This document shows, one piece after another, positions 15,777 to 24,675 of a DNA stretch of 64,000 nt. Both the position numbers and the translations under genes were made by a program. The notes beneath the pieces were generated by a model that worked only from the letters and a program-made list of their open reading frames with translations, did not search any database and was not told the DNA's origin. The stretch covers positions 1,646,907 through 1,710,906 of the forward strand of contig NZ_KB913029.1 of NCBI RefSeq assembly GCF_000384115.1, in the 5' to 3' direction. This stretch comes from Sporichthya polymorpha DSM 43042 (GTDB lineage: Bacteria; Actinomycetota; Actinomycetes; Sporichthyales; Sporichthyaceae). Position 1 is the first letter of the stretch; each line of letters begins with the position of its first letter.

Positions 15777-15882
15777 GGAGGCCGCGGCTGCGGCTCCACC
15801 GTCAGGGTAGACGACCCCGCCGCCGCGGACCTTCTGCCGGCGACCGGCCGCCGGTAGCGTGCGCGCAGCGGAGGAGGCCCCC

Positions 15883-16668
15883 ATGGCGTACGCGGACATT
15901 CACGGCCAGCGCATCTTCTACACCGACAGCGGTGGGGACGGCCCCGCGGTCGTGTTCTCGCACGGCTTCCTGATGGACTCCTCGATGTTCGCCCCCCAGG
16001 TGGCGGCGCTCGCCGGCGAGTACCGGGTGATCACCTGGGACGCCCGCGGGTTCGGGGCCACCGAGTTCGACGAGAAGCCCTTCACCTACTGGGACAACGC
16101 GAGCGACGTCCTCGCGCTCTGCGACCACCTGGGCATCGAGCGCGCGGTGTTCGCCGGGATGTCCCAGGGCGGGTTCGCCTCGCTGCGCGTTGCCCTCCTC
16201 GCACCGGCACGCACGCGCGGCCTGATCCTGATCGACACTCAGGCGGGCGCCGAGAACCCGGAGAAGGTCGACCTCTACGCGGACCTGATCGAGGCGTGGG
16301 CGACGGTCGGTCCCGGGGACGACCTCGCGAACATCGTCGCCGGCATCATCCTCGACGACCCCGCCCTCAACACCGAGTGGATCGCGCGCTGGCAGTCCCG
16401 GCCGCACGAGACGATCCGCGAACCCGGCCGTTGCCTGCTCGAGCGCGAGAGCCTCGTCGACCGGCTCGGGGACATTCCGTGCCCGGCGCTGGTGATCCAC
16501 GGGGACAACGACTCGGCGATCGAGCTCGACCGCGCGGAAGAGATGAGCGCGCGACTGTCGGGCAGCGACGCCGTGGTCGTCGTCCGCGGTGGGGCCCACG
16601 CCGCGAACCTCACGCACCCCGAACCGGTGAACGCGGCGATCCTCAGGTTCCTGCGCTCGCTGCCCTGA
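15883..16668 (+). CDS. Alpha/beta hydrolase, 261 aa
   Basis: Alpha/beta hydrolase with SHGFLMDSSMF, nucleophile elbow GMSQGG, acid in IHGDNDSAIE and His in GGAHAANLTHP. Paralogue of the gene at 2200-2985. The ATG at 15883 has GGAGGAG about 6 nt upstream; the longer GTG-like extension is not needed. The 3' end overlaps the convergent FetB-like gene by 26 bp. Substrate unknown; family members include haloperoxidase-like esterases. Confidence 0.88.
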   Translation: MAYADIHGQRIFYTDSGGDGPAVVFSHGFLMDSSMFAPQVAALAGEYRVITWDARGFGATEFDEKPFTYWDNASDVLALCDHLGIERAVFAGMSQGGFASLRVALLAPARTRGLILIDTQAGAENPEKVDLYADLIEAWATVGPGDDLANIVAGIILDDPALNTEWIARWQSRPHETIREPGRCLLERESLVDRLGDIPCPALVIHGDNDSAIELDRAEEMSARLSGSDAVVVVRGGAHAANLTHPEPVNAAILRFLRSLP

Positions 16669-17398
16669 CGGCGAAGCGGTCCCGCACCACCAGTTCGAGC
16701 GTCACGGCGACCGCGACGACCTCGGCGGCGAGCAGGCCGAACAGCACGAGGATCTGAGCTGACGCCGCCTCACCTGCGCTGCCGCCGCCGAGCAGGACGC
16801 CGATGAAGGCGCCCGGCAGCGTGACCAGCCCAACGGTGCGGGTCTGGTCGAGCGGGGGGAACAGCGCCTGCGCCGCGGACGGCCGCGCGATCTCCAGGCC
16901 GGCGGCGCGGCGGTCGAGACCCAGCGCCAGCGCGGCCTCGAACTCCCCCGCCCGGGCGCGGAGCTCGTCCCGCGCCCGCCGGCCGGCCTGCCCGCACGCA
17001 GTCATGGCTCCCCCGATCACGATGCCGGAGGTCGCGACGATCGCCGGGCCCGAGAACGGCACGGCGCCGGACGCGAGGATCAGCGCCAGCACCGGGACCG
17101 CGCCGGCCGCCACCGCGATCCCGGCCCAGGGCGCGCTCCGCCACCCGGCGATCCGCTGGGCGCTGGTGACGGCGGCCGCGACGAGCATCCCGCCGACGAA
17201 CACGAACGACAGCGCGTCGGACGACAGCACCGCCGCGATGACGAGCGCGACGACCGTGAGCTGGACGGCGGCCCGCGCCGCCGCGACGAGAACCTCCCGC
17301 TCGACACCGAGGGCGGCCCAGCGGGCCGCGAACGCGGCGAAGAGCACGAGGACCGCCGCGACGACGACCAGCGCGAGGTCCGGCTCGACGAGCGACAC
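16643..17398 (-). CDS. FetB-like ABC permease (UPF0014 family), 251 aa
   Basis: Integral membrane protein with about seven hydrophobic segments and the family signature ARAAVQLTVVALVI plus FPPLDQTRTVGLVTLPGAF. In E. coli FetB with the ATPase FetA exports iron and protects from peroxide. Here no ATPase gene is adjacent, and its neighbour on the same strand is a cluster of three iron-siderophore binding proteins 45 bp upstream. GTG start. Possible roles are iron efflux using an ATPase encoded elsewhere, or an unknown transport. Confidence 0.85.
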   Translation of the reverse strand: MSLVEPDLALVVVAAVLVLFAAFAARWAALGVEREVLVAAARAAVQLTVVALVIAAVLSSDALSFVFVGGMLVAAAVTSAQRIAGWRSAPWAGIAVAAGAVPVLALILASGAVPFSGPAIVATSGIVIGGAMTACGQAGRRARDELRARAGEFEAALALGLDRRAAGLEIARPSAAQALFPPLDQTRTVGLVTLPGAFIGVLLGGGSAGEAASAQILVLFGLLAAEVVAVAVTLELVVRDRFAVRAASAGT

Positions 17399-17443
17399 GG
17401 GTCGGGCTCCCTACGGCGGCGAGCCCCCGGGCAGGGCCCGGGA

Positions 17444-18499
17444 CTAGCTCACCACTGCCGCGTCGGCCCCGGCCACCACCGTGGTCAGTTCCTCGATCGC
17501 GTCGGCGAACCCGCGCGGGCTGAAGACCGCCTCGCCGTTCCAGGCGCCGATCTGACCCGCCTTCACCGCGGGCAGGTTGGCCCAGGTCGGCTGGTCACGC
17601 TCGAGCACGTCGGGCTGCAGGGCGGCGGACCGGTCGTCGACGAAGATCAGGTCCGCCGGGAACTTGTTGGCGTTCTCCCAGGACAGCGCCTCGTAGTAGG
17701 GCTCACTGCCGCCCGGGTCGACGATGTCCATGCCCAGGGCCTGGAACGTCTTCAGGTCCGGGTAGTCCGCGGTCTTGGCGACGTAGAGCTGGTCCTCGTA
17801 CGCCGAGACGAACATGACCTTCAGCCCCGACTTGCCCTCGAGGGTGCTCTTGAGGTTGGCCTGCGCGTCGACGAGCCGGGTGCGCTCTGCCTGCCGGTCG
17901 GGCGCGTTCAGGTCCGCGCCCAGCGCCTCCGCCAGCCGCTCGTAGGACCGCACGACGGTCTCGGCGTCGGTGCCGTAGGCCCAGACCGCGACGAACGGCG
18001 CGATCTTGCGGGCGTCGGCCTCCTGGGACTCGGTGATCGGGTAGTAGTCGATCGCCTCCGCGTTCCGCTGGAGGACGATGATGTCCGGATCCAGCGCCGC
18101 GAGCTTCTCCAGATCGGTCTCCTCGGCACCGGTGTCGGTGATCCGCGAGACGTCGATGCGCCCGGCCACCTTCAGTGCGCTGCCGTCGGCGTTCTGGACC
18201 GGGCCCAGCGTCCCGACGACCTCGATGCCGAGGTCCCACAGGACGGCGGCCGCGCTGCTGTAGGCGACGATCCGCTCCGGCCGCTTCTCCAGCTCGATGA
18301 GCTGGCCGAGGTCGTCGGTGTAGCGCCACGGGCCGTCGGACGGCACCGCGCTCGCGGAGGCCGAGGGCTCCTCCTGCGGGACGCTCGCCGAGGGGCTGGC
18401 GAGATCGTCGTCGTCGTCCGCGCAGGCGGCGAGCAGCAGAAGCGACGCCGATCCGGTGAGGAAGGTACGACGGTTGATTCCGGCGAGCGGGCGCTTCAC
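17444..18499 (-). CDS. Iron-siderophore ABC substrate-binding lipoprotein, copy 1, 351 aa
   Basis: Periplasmic-binding-protein type III (FepB/FhuD-like) attached to the membrane. The signal has a twin-Arg motif NRRTFL and lipobox LAAC, so it may use Tat export. An Asp run follows the Cys. YTDDLGQLIELEKRPERIVAYSS-type start of the fold and the late segment DLIFVDDRS are typical. It lies 22 bp downstream of copy 2 and is probably in the same transcript. No permease or ATPase of the siderophore type is in the window. Confidence 0.9.
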   Translation of the reverse strand: MKRPLAGINRRTFLTGSASLLLLAACADDDDDLASPSASVPQEEPSASASAVPSDGPWRYTDDLGQLIELEKRPERIVAYSSAAAVLWDLGIEVVGTLGPVQNADGSALKVAGRIDVSRITDTGAEETDLEKLAALDPDIIVLQRNAEAIDYYPITESQEADARKIAPFVAVWAYGTDAETVVRSYERLAEALGADLNAPDRQAERTRLVDAQANLKSTLEGKSGLKVMFVSAYEDQLYVAKTADYPDLKTFQALGMDIVDPGGSEPYYEALSWENANKFPADLIFVDDRSAALQPDVLERDQPTWANLPAVKAGQIGAWNGEAVFSPRGFADAIEELTTVVAGADAAVVS

Positions 18500-18521
18500 G
18501 GGCAGTCCTCCTGAGGGGCCG

Positions 18522-19643
18522 TCAACTGGACGATGTACTGGCAGAGGGGCTCACCGACTCCTCGGAACCGGTGGCGCCTTCGCCGCCGTCTCCGTCGAGG
18601 GCGGCTTCGATCAGGGCCTCGATCCGGTCGAGGACGTACGGAAGGCTGAGCACGGAGTTGAACGCGTACGCGAACTCGATGTCGCCCTCGGTGTAGACGA
18701 CGCGCCCTTCCTTCATCGAGTCGAACTGGCTGAAGATCGGATCGTCGTCGATGGTGGCGCGGCCACCCTCGGTGTAGGAGACCTGGTCCCAGACCAGCAG
18801 GTCGCGGTCGAGCATCCGCGCGTTCTCCTTGCTGACCGGCAGGTAGAACTGGTCGCCCGCCGCGTCGTCGATCTCCTTCGGCGTGACGAAGCCGAGCTTC
18901 TGGAAGAAGCGGGAACGCGGGTCGGAGCCCGCGAAGGTGGCCAGGGAGTCGTCGGCGCCGCCGAAGCTCGCGACCGCGACCTCCTTGCCGCCCCACTCGG
19001 GGTGACGGTCCTTGATCTCCTCGAATTTCGCCTCGACCGCGTCGCGAAGCTCCCGGGCGCGGTCGGTCTTGCCCAGCGCCTTCGCGGTGATCTCGAGCTG
19101 GACGTCCCAGGGGGTGCCGTAGTCGATGTAGTCCTTGGGCCGGCCGATGGTCGGGGCGATCTGGGACAGCCGGTCGTAGCTGTTCTGGTCGAGGTCGGAG
19201 TAGACGCCGACGATGAGGTCCGGGTCGAGCGCGGCGATCTTCTCGAACTGGATGCCGTCGTTCATCGTCAGGATCTCGACGTCCTTACCGTCGCTGCCCG
19301 CGGCCTCCTCGGCCCACGGCCAGATCTGGTCGTCCTCGGGACCGAACCAGTAGCGGACCGCGATGGGCTTCACACCGAGCGCGAGGATCGAGTCGTGGTC
19401 CTGGTAGCCCAGGCTCAGGACGCGCGTCGGCTCCGACTCGACGACCGCGGTCCCCCAGGCGTGCTCGATCGACACCGGGAAAGCGGGGGCACTGGTCGCG
19501 CTCGCGGTCGCCGTCGCGGCCGGCTCGGACGGCGAGGACGACGCCAGATCGTCGTCGTCATCCGCGCACGCGGTGAGGCTGAGGGCCAGCGCAGCGACCA
19601 CCGCCACCACGGTGGACCTGCGCAGGGAACGACGGACCGTCAT
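18522..19643 (-). CDS. Iron-siderophore ABC substrate-binding lipoprotein, copy 2, 373 aa
   Basis: Second FepB-like protein. Start at the ATG giving MTVRRSLRRSTVVAVVAAL with lipobox LTAC, then the same Asp-rich tract as copy 1. Contains RVLSLGYQDHDSILALGVKPIAV and PDLIVGVYSDLDQNSYDRL, which are conserved in siderophore-binding proteins of actinobacteria. A DtxR/IdeR-type box (19667-19685) ends 24 bp upstream of the start, so repression by iron-loaded regulator is likely. Overlong in-frame extension upstream is not coding. Confidence 0.91.
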   Translation of the reverse strand: MTVRRSLRRSTVVAVVAALALSLTACADDDDDLASSSPSEPAATATASATSAPAFPVSIEHAWGTAVVESEPTRVLSLGYQDHDSILALGVKPIAVRYWFGPEDDQIWPWAEEAAGSDGKDVEILTMNDGIQFEKIAALDPDLIVGVYSDLDQNSYDRLSQIAPTIGRPKDYIDYGTPWDVQLEITAKALGKTDRARELRDAVEAKFEEIKDRHPEWGGKEVAVASFGGADDSLATFAGSDPRSRFFQKLGFVTPKEIDDAAGDQFYLPVSKENARMLDRDLLVWDQVSYTEGGRATIDDDPIFSQFDSMKEGRVVYTEGDIEFAYAFNSVLSLPYVLDRIEALIEAALDGDGGEGATGSEESVSPSASTSSS

Positions 19644-19666
19644 CGATGCCTCCGGGCGGCGCAATC

Positions 19667-19685
19667 TAAGGTTAGGCGATCCTAA
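19667..19685. promoter_or_regulatory. DtxR/IdeR iron box
   Basis: TAAGGTTAGGCGATCCTAA matches the 19-bp consensus TTAGGTTAGGCTAACCTAA at 16 positions. Lies upstream of lipoprotein copy 2 and overlaps the stop codon of copy 3. Confidence 0.8.
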
Positions 19686-20794
19686 CTTGCGGTCGGAGAA
19701 GCACTCGCACCGGTCGGCTCCCGGGCGGCCACGGCCTCCGCCAGGTCGTCGACCAGCTCGGTCACGGCCCACTGCACGGACAGGATCGACGGGAAGGCCA
19801 TCGCGGTCGCGGGACCGATACCGAATCCGAGGAACGACCCCCGCGCGACCGCAGGCACCCGGCGGAACAGGTCGCTGTTCTCCAGCTCGTCCAGGGCGGC
19901 GGGGTCGGTGCTGGTACCGAGGAGAACGTCGGCGTCGAGGACCGAGTAGCGCTCCGGGCTGATCATCGCGCGCTCCGAGGCGGCGGCCCCGCTCGCGGCC
20001 AGCGAGGTCACCGAGGTCGGGGCGCCGGCGAACCCAAGATCGCGGAGAAATCGCATGGAGACGTCGTCGTTGGAGCTGATGACGTACAGGCCGTCGTTGG
20101 GCACGAAGTTGAAGAACGCCGCCGTCCGGCCGAGGAACTCGGGGTGGTCGCGCCTGGTCTGCGTGAGAACGGCCTCGGCGTCCGCGAGCAGGCGGTCGCC
20201 GTCGGCGGTCTTGCCGAGCGCCCGCGCGATCTTGCGGAACCCGTCCCGCCAGTCGTCGCCGCCGGCCTCGTCGACGTGCCCGACGACCGGAGCGATCGCG
20301 TCCAGCTGCGACCAGTTCTCGGTGATCAGCGGATACGTGTTCGTCGCGAGGATGACGTCGGGGTCGAGTGCCGCGATCTGCTCGAACGGGAAACCGTTGT
20401 CCTGGTCGATCAGTTCGGGCACCGGGTTCGTGCCGAGCGCCTCCTTCGTCCACTCCTGGACGCCGCCCTCGACGTAGGTGATGTTCTGCATCCCGACCGG
20501 GATCACCCCGAGCGCGATCGCGGCGTCGGCACTGGGGAAGTCCAGCGCGACCACGCGGCTCGGCGCCGCCGGGATCGTCACGTTGCCGACCGACTGCTCG
20601 ATCGCCACCGGGAACAAGTCCGCGGCCGGGGCGGCGGACTCGGTCGGCGTCTCGGCAACCGACGCCGACGACGACCCCGAGGACGAGGCGAGCGGGTCGT
20701 CGTCGTTCGCGCACGCGGTGAGCGGCGCGAGGACGACGAGGGCGAGCGCGGCGCAGCCGCGGCGGACACGGCGGGAACGCAACGTCACCGGCAT
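19682..20794 (-). CDS. Iron-siderophore ABC substrate-binding lipoprotein, copy 3, 370 aa
   Basis: Third FepB-like lipoprotein: basic n-region, lipobox LTAC, then ANDDDPLASSSG, a variant of the Asp tract of the other two. Fold segments RVVALDFPSADAAIALGVIPVGM and LDPDVILATNTYPL are visible. ATG at 20794 preferred over a GTG 9 bp upstream because AGGTGGGG fits its ribosome site. Its own IdeR box is 20805-20823, so it has a separate iron-controlled promoter. Three paralogues in tandem suggest binding of different siderophores. Confidence 0.9.
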   Translation of the reverse strand: MPVTLRSRRVRRGCAALALVVLAPLTACANDDDPLASSSGSSSASVAETPTESAAPAADLFPVAIEQSVGNVTIPAAPSRVVALDFPSADAAIALGVIPVGMQNITYVEGGVQEWTKEALGTNPVPELIDQDNGFPFEQIAALDPDVILATNTYPLITENWSQLDAIAPVVGHVDEAGGDDWRDGFRKIARALGKTADGDRLLADAEAVLTQTRRDHPEFLGRTAAFFNFVPNDGLYVISSNDDVSMRFLRDLGFAGAPTSVTSLAASGAAASERAMISPERYSVLDADVLLGTSTDPAALDELENSDLFRRVPAVARGSFLGFGIGPATAMAFPSILSVQWAVTELVDDLAEAVAAREPTGASASPTAS

Positions 20795-20804
20795 GCCCCC
20801 CACC

Positions 20805-20823
20805 TTAGGGCAGGCTAACCAAA
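20805..20823. promoter_or_regulatory. DtxR/IdeR iron box
   Basis: TTAGGGCAGGCTAACCAAA matches the 19-bp consensus at 16 positions. Ends 11 bp upstream of the copy 3 start codon and lies beyond the stop of the thiolase gene. Confidence 0.8.
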
Positions 20824-20843
20824 CCGTGGGTTTCGCCGGTGTG

Positions 20844-22064
20844 TCAGGCCTGCTCGAAGATCGCCGTCAGACCCTGGCCGCCGCCGATGCACATGGTCTC
20901 CAGGCCGTACCGGGCGTCGCGGCGGACCATCTCGCGGGCGAGGGTGGCGAGGATCCGTCCGCCGGTCGCGCCGACGGGGTGGCCCATCGAGATGCCGGAG
21001 CCGTGCACGTTGAGCCGCGCGAAGTCCTCGGGGGTGAAGCCCCACTCGCGGGTGCAGGCCAGCACCTGGGCGGCGAAGGCCTCGTTGAGCTCGATCAGGT
21101 CGATGTCGGCGAGCTTGAGTTCGGCCGCGGCCAGGGCCTTGGCGGTCGACGGGACGGGCCCGATGCCCATCGTCCTGGGCGGGACGCCGGCGACGGCCCA
21201 GGAGACGAGGCGGACCAGCGGGCGCAGGCCGAGCGACTCGGCGGTCGCGCGGGTCATGACTGCGCAGATCGAGGCGCCGTCGTTCTGACCGGAGGCGTTG
21301 CCGGCGGTGACGGTGGCTTCGGGGTCCTGCTTGCCGAGCACCGGCCGGAGGCGGGCGAGGGACTCGAGCGAGGCGTCGGGGCGGATGTGTTCGTCGACCT
21401 CGACGACGGTGTCGCCCTTCCGGCCCGGCACGGTCACCGGGACGATCTCCTCGGCGAAGATCCCGGCCTCGCGCGCGGCGGTGGCGCGGCGGTGGCTCTC
21501 GACGGCGAACTCGTCCTGCTCGGCGCGGGGGATCGAGTACTCGCGGCGCAGGTTCTCCGCGGTCTCGAGCATCCCGCCGGGCACGGGGTGGTTCTGGCCG
21601 CCGGCGGTGACGCGGCCCCGGGCGAGGGCGTCGTGGAGCATCACGCCGCCGGCGCCCTTGGCGCCCCAGCGCATCGAGGTCGAGTAGAACGCGGCGTTGG
21701 ACATCGACTCCGCGCCGCCGGCGAGCACGATCTCGGACGCGCCGTCGCGCACCTGCATGGCGGCGTAGAGGACGGCCTGCAGGCCGGACCCGCAGCGCCG
21801 GTCGATCTGCAGGCCGGTCACCGACACCGGCAGGCCGGCGTCCAGGGCCGCGACCCGGCCGAGCGCCGGGGCGTCCATCGTCGGGTAGCAGTTGCCGAGC
21901 AGCACGTCGTCGACGCGGTTCGCCGGGATCCCGGTGCGCTCGATCAGGGCCCGGATCACGGTGCTCGCGAGCTCGTGCGCCGCGAGCGGGGCCAGACCCC
22001 CACCGAAACCCCCGACCGGGGTGCGCAGTGGTTCGCAGATGACGATGTCGGTGCCGGCGCTCAT
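20844..22064 (-). CDS. Acetyl-CoA C-acetyltransferase (thiolase), 406 aa
   Basis: Complete thiolase. Nucleophilic Cys is in DRRCGSGLQAV (about residue 91), NEAFAAQ near 340, HGSGISMGHPVGATGG carries the catalytic His, and the final MCIGGGQGL holds the second Cys. Both degradative and biosynthetic thiolases fit; the sequence is of the FadA type. It is monocistronic as far as visible; the iron-regulated lipoprotein downstream has its own promoter. Divergent from mug across 38 bp. Confidence 0.94.
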   Translation of the reverse strand: MSAGTDIVICEPLRTPVGGFGGGLAPLAAHELASTVIRALIERTGIPANRVDDVLLGNCYPTMDAPALGRVAALDAGLPVSVTGLQIDRRCGSGLQAVLYAAMQVRDGASEIVLAGGAESMSNAAFYSTSMRWGAKGAGGVMLHDALARGRVTAGGQNHPVPGGMLETAENLRREYSIPRAEQDEFAVESHRRATAAREAGIFAEEIVPVTVPGRKGDTVVEVDEHIRPDASLESLARLRPVLGKQDPEATVTAGNASGQNDGASICAVMTRATAESLGLRPLVRLVSWAVAGVPPRTMGIGPVPSTAKALAAAELKLADIDLIELNEAFAAQVLACTREWGFTPEDFARLNVHGSGISMGHPVGATGGRILATLAREMVRRDARYGLETMCIGGGQGLTAIFEQA

Positions 22065-22102
22065 GGACGCAGCGTAGAGCGCGCCGGGTGAAGGGGCGTG
22101 TC

Positions 22103-22687
22103 ATGGGTTTCTCACGGGCGGAGCTGGAGCGCCACCGGGGCGCGACCGTGCCCGACCTCGTCGGCCCGGGGACGAGGCTGCTGTTCGTCGGTATCAACCC
22201 CGGGCTCTGGACGGCGGCCGCCCAGGCGCACTTCGCCAAGCGCGGCAACCGCTTCTACCCCGCGCTGTACCGGGCCGGCATCACCGACCACCTGATCGAC
22301 GCCGCTGCCGGCTACCAGCCCGGCGACCGGGAGCACCTGCTGGAACGGGGCATCGGCATCACGAACGTCGTCCCGGTCGCGACCGCGCGCGCGGACGAGT
22401 TGACACCGGATCAGCTCGTCGCCGGCGGCCGCGCCCTCGTCCGCCGCGTACGCCGGATCCAGCCCGCCGTCGTCGCCGTCCTCGGCGTCACGGCCTACCG
22501 GGCCGCGTTCGCCCGACCGAAGGCGACCGCCGGCCGCCAGGACGAGACCCTCGGCGGCGCCGAACTCTGGGTCGCCCCGAACCCGAGCGGCCTCAACGCT
22601 CACGCCCGGGTCGCCGACCTCGCCGCCGCCTACCGGGAGATCGCCCTCGCCGCCGGCCTCGACCTGCTTCCGCCGCCCACCGACTGA
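22103..22687 (+). CDS. mug: G/U mismatch-specific DNA glycosylase (Mug family), 194 aa
   Basis: Uracil-DNA-glycosylase-superfamily repair enzyme. The motif GINPGLWTA (family GxNPG) forms the base-binding loop with Asn as catalytic residue, and NPSGLNAHA is the second signature. It removes uracil or ethenocytosine opposite G. ATG at 22103 preferred to the GTG at 22088 because AAGGGG precedes the ATG by 6 nt. Followed by a hairpin of the GGGTGACACCC family. Confidence 0.9.
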   Translation: MGFSRAELERHRGATVPDLVGPGTRLLFVGINPGLWTAAAQAHFAKRGNRFYPALYRAGITDHLIDAAAGYQPGDREHLLERGIGITNVVPVATARADELTPDQLVAGGRALVRRVRRIQPAVVAVLGVTAYRAAFARPKATAGRQDETLGGAELWVAPNPSGLNAHARVADLAAAYREIALAAGLDLLPPPTD

Positions 22688-22690
22688 GTG

Positions 22691-22730
22691 GGGGTGACAC
22701 CCTTTCTGGCGCCGAAAAGGGTGTCACCCC
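22691..22730. terminator. Terminator hairpin, GGGTGACACCC family (short form)
   Basis: Perfect 15-bp arms 22691-22705 and 22716-22730 around a loop that contains the palindrome TGGCGCC. Lies between the convergent ends of mug and a small leftward gene. Confidence 0.75.
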
Positions 22731-22740
22731 ATGTCGAGGG

Positions 22741-22917
22741 TCAGTCGCCGTCGGCGTCGGCGCCGTCCGGGCCCAGCGGGACGGCCCCGGGGCCGACCGG
22801 ATCGGGCGCGGGCGCGGCATCGATCTCGATCACCTGGGCGCCGCCGTCGACAGCCGCCGACGCGACGAGGTCGGGGAGCGGGACGGCGTACCGGCTGCTT
22901 CCCGGGTTCTGGGCCAT
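22741..22917 (-). CDS. Small acidic hypothetical protein, 58 aa
   Basis: An open frame [17 protein letters not shown]... ending in an Asp/Gly/Pro-rich acidic tail. It fills the space between the mug hairpin and the macro-domain gene, and its stop lies 11 bp from the hairpin as for other convergent pairs here. No family recognised. Coding status is supported only by codon-position G+C and by the terminator placement. Confidence 0.5.
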   Translation of the reverse strand: MAQNPGSSRYAVPLPDLVASAAVDGGAQVIEIDAAPAPDPVGPGAVPLGPDGADADGD

Positions 22918-22964
22918 GGCCCCAGTGTGTGCCGTCCGGGGCCGGAACGGGGCAGAGTGACGCC

Positions 22965-23471
22965 ATGCCCACAGCCGAGATCCAGGTCGTCGTCGGGGAC
23001 ATCACCGAGCTGGAGGTCGACGCGATCGTCAACGCCGCGAACTCCTCGCTCCGCGGCGGGGGCGGGGTCGACGGCGCGATCCATCGCGCGGCCGGGCCGG
23101 AGCTCGCGCGGGCCGGAGCGCGGCTGGCGCCGTGCGCGACCGGGGACGCGAAGGCGACGCCGGCGTTCGACCTGGACCCGCCGATCCGGCACGTCATCCA
23201 CACCGTCGGACCGGTCTGGGACGGCGGGGACGCCGGCGAGCCGGAGCTGCTCGCCTCCTGCTACCGCCGCTCGCTCGAGGCCGCCGACGAACTCGGGGCG
23301 CGCACCCTGGCGTTCCCCGCGATCTCGACCGGCATCTACGGCTATCCGCCCGAACTCGCCGCCGAGGTCGCGGTGCGGACGATCCGGTCCACCGAGACCG
23401 CCGTCGAGCGCGTGCTGCTCGTCGCGTTCGACGACCGGACCGCCGCACTGCTCCGCGCGGCACTGCAGTGA
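22965..23471 (+). CDS. Macro-domain protein (ADP-ribose hydrolase-like), 168 aa
   Basis: O-acetyl-ADP-ribose deacetylase/ADP-ribose-binding macro domain. Motifs: [30 protein letters not shown] with the catalytic Asp, and [12 protein letters not shown] for the phosphate-binding loop. Full domain length with no extra region. Would remove ADP-ribose or process O-acetyl-ADP-ribose in the cytoplasm. ATG chosen at the domain start. No toxin-type ADP-ribosyltransferase is adjacent, so a DarTG-like pair is not indicated. Confidence 0.92.
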   Translation: MPTAEIQVVVGDITELEVDAIVNAANSSLRGGGGVDGAIHRAAGPELARAGARLAPCATGDAKATPAFDLDPPIRHVIHTVGPVWDGGDAGEPELLASCYRRSLEAADELGARTLAFPAISTGIYGYPPELAAEVAVRTIRSTETAVERVLLVAFDDRTAALLRAALQ

Positions 23472-23585
23472 GAACGGCCCACCAGTCCTGACAGTCCGTA
23501 AGGGGCTCGAAAGCGCTGCACCGGTTCCCCCGGTCACCCCGCAGGTCTAGCGTCGGCCGTATCGACCGAGCGGGAGGAGACCGCG

Positions 23586-24668
23586 ATGAGCGCACCCACC
23601 GACACCGTCCACGCCTCGTTCGACACGGCCAGGGCCGAGGAGTTCGGCGGCCGCGTCTTCGAGATGGTCTCGTCCTCGGTAGTCGTGATGATGATCGACC
23701 TCGCCGCCCGGACCGGCCTGCTGGACGCCCTGGTCGCCGGTTCCGGGACGAGCGACGACCTCGCGACACGTGCCGGTCTGCAGGAGCGCTACGTGCGCGA
23801 GTGCCTCGGTTCTCTCGTGGCTGGCGGCATCGTCGACTACGACGCGACGGCGCGCAGTTACTCGATCCCGGCGGAGCACGCCGCCTGCCTGACCGGTGGT
23901 GGGCCGACCGACCTCGCGCCGATGGCGCGCATGGCGACGGTAATGGCCCCGCACGTTCCCGCCGTGGCGACGGCGTTCCGCGAGGGCGGCGGCGTCCCCT
24001 ACGAGGCCTTCCGCCCCGAGTTCACCGTCACGATGGATCTGCTCTCCCGGGGCCTGTTGGACGGCCACCTGCTCCAGGACATCCTGCCGACGGCGGGCCT
24101 GGTGGAGCAGTTCCGTGCCGGCGCCCGGGTGGCCGACATCGGCTGCGGGACCGGGCACGCCATCAACCTGATGGCCGGGGAGTTCCCCGCCTCGACCTTC
24201 ACCGGCTTCGACTTCTCCGCCGAAGCTGTCGACGCGGGCCGGAAGGAGGCGGCCGAACTCGGGCTCTCCAACGCGACGTTCGAGGTCCGCGACGTCAGCA
24301 CGCTGCCCGAGGGCTCCTTCGACGTCGTCTTCGCGATCGACTCGATCCACGACCAGCGGGACCCGGCCGGCGTCCTGCGCGCCGTCCACGACGCCCTGGC
24401 GCCGGGGGGCACGTTCGTCATGATCGACATCAAGGCGAACAGCGCCCTGGAGGACAACCTCGACAACCCCTTCGCCCCGCTGCTGTACGGCATCAGCACG
24501 CTGCACTGCATGACGGTGTCCCTGGCGCTCGGCGGCGCCGGCCTCGGCACCGTGTGGGGCGAACAGACCGCGCGGACGATGCTCGCCGAGGCCGGGTTCG
24601 AGGTGCTCGCCGTCCACGACGTCCCGGACGACCCGCTCGACTCGGTCTACGTCTCGCGCCGCGACTGA
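23586..24668 (+). CDS. Class I SAM-dependent methyltransferase with N-terminal winged helix, 360 aa
   Basis: Residues 20-100 form a winged-helix dimerisation domain (TRAGLQERYVRECLGSLVAGG). The SAM-binding motif I is VADIGCGTG at 182-190, followed by acidic FDFS and DSIHDQ. The layout matches Mycobacterium tuberculosis Rv2258c and plant-type O-methyltransferases. Substrate unknown. ATG preceded by GGGAGGAG. Convergent with dinB over a 7-bp gap. Confidence 0.88.
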   Translation: MSAPTDTVHASFDTARAEEFGGRVFEMVSSSVVVMMIDLAARTGLLDALVAGSGTSDDLATRAGLQERYVRECLGSLVAGGIVDYDATARSYSIPAEHAACLTGGGPTDLAPMARMATVMAPHVPAVATAFREGGGVPYEAFRPEFTVTMDLLSRGLLDGHLLQDILPTAGLVEQFRAGARVADIGCGTGHAINLMAGEFPASTFTGFDFSAEAVDAGRKEAAELGLSNATFEVRDVSTLPEGSFDVVFAIDSIHDQRDPAGVLRAVHDALAPGGTFVMIDIKANSALEDNLDNPFAPLLYGISTLHCMTVSLALGGAGLGTVWGEQTARTMLAEAGFEVLAVHDVPDDPLDSVYVSRRD

Positions 24669-24675
24669 GGCCCCG

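Noticed and set aside
22965-23471. Antitoxin of a DarTG-type toxin system
   Set aside because: No ADP-ribosyltransferase toxin gene adjoins; the neighbour genes are mug and a methyltransferase.
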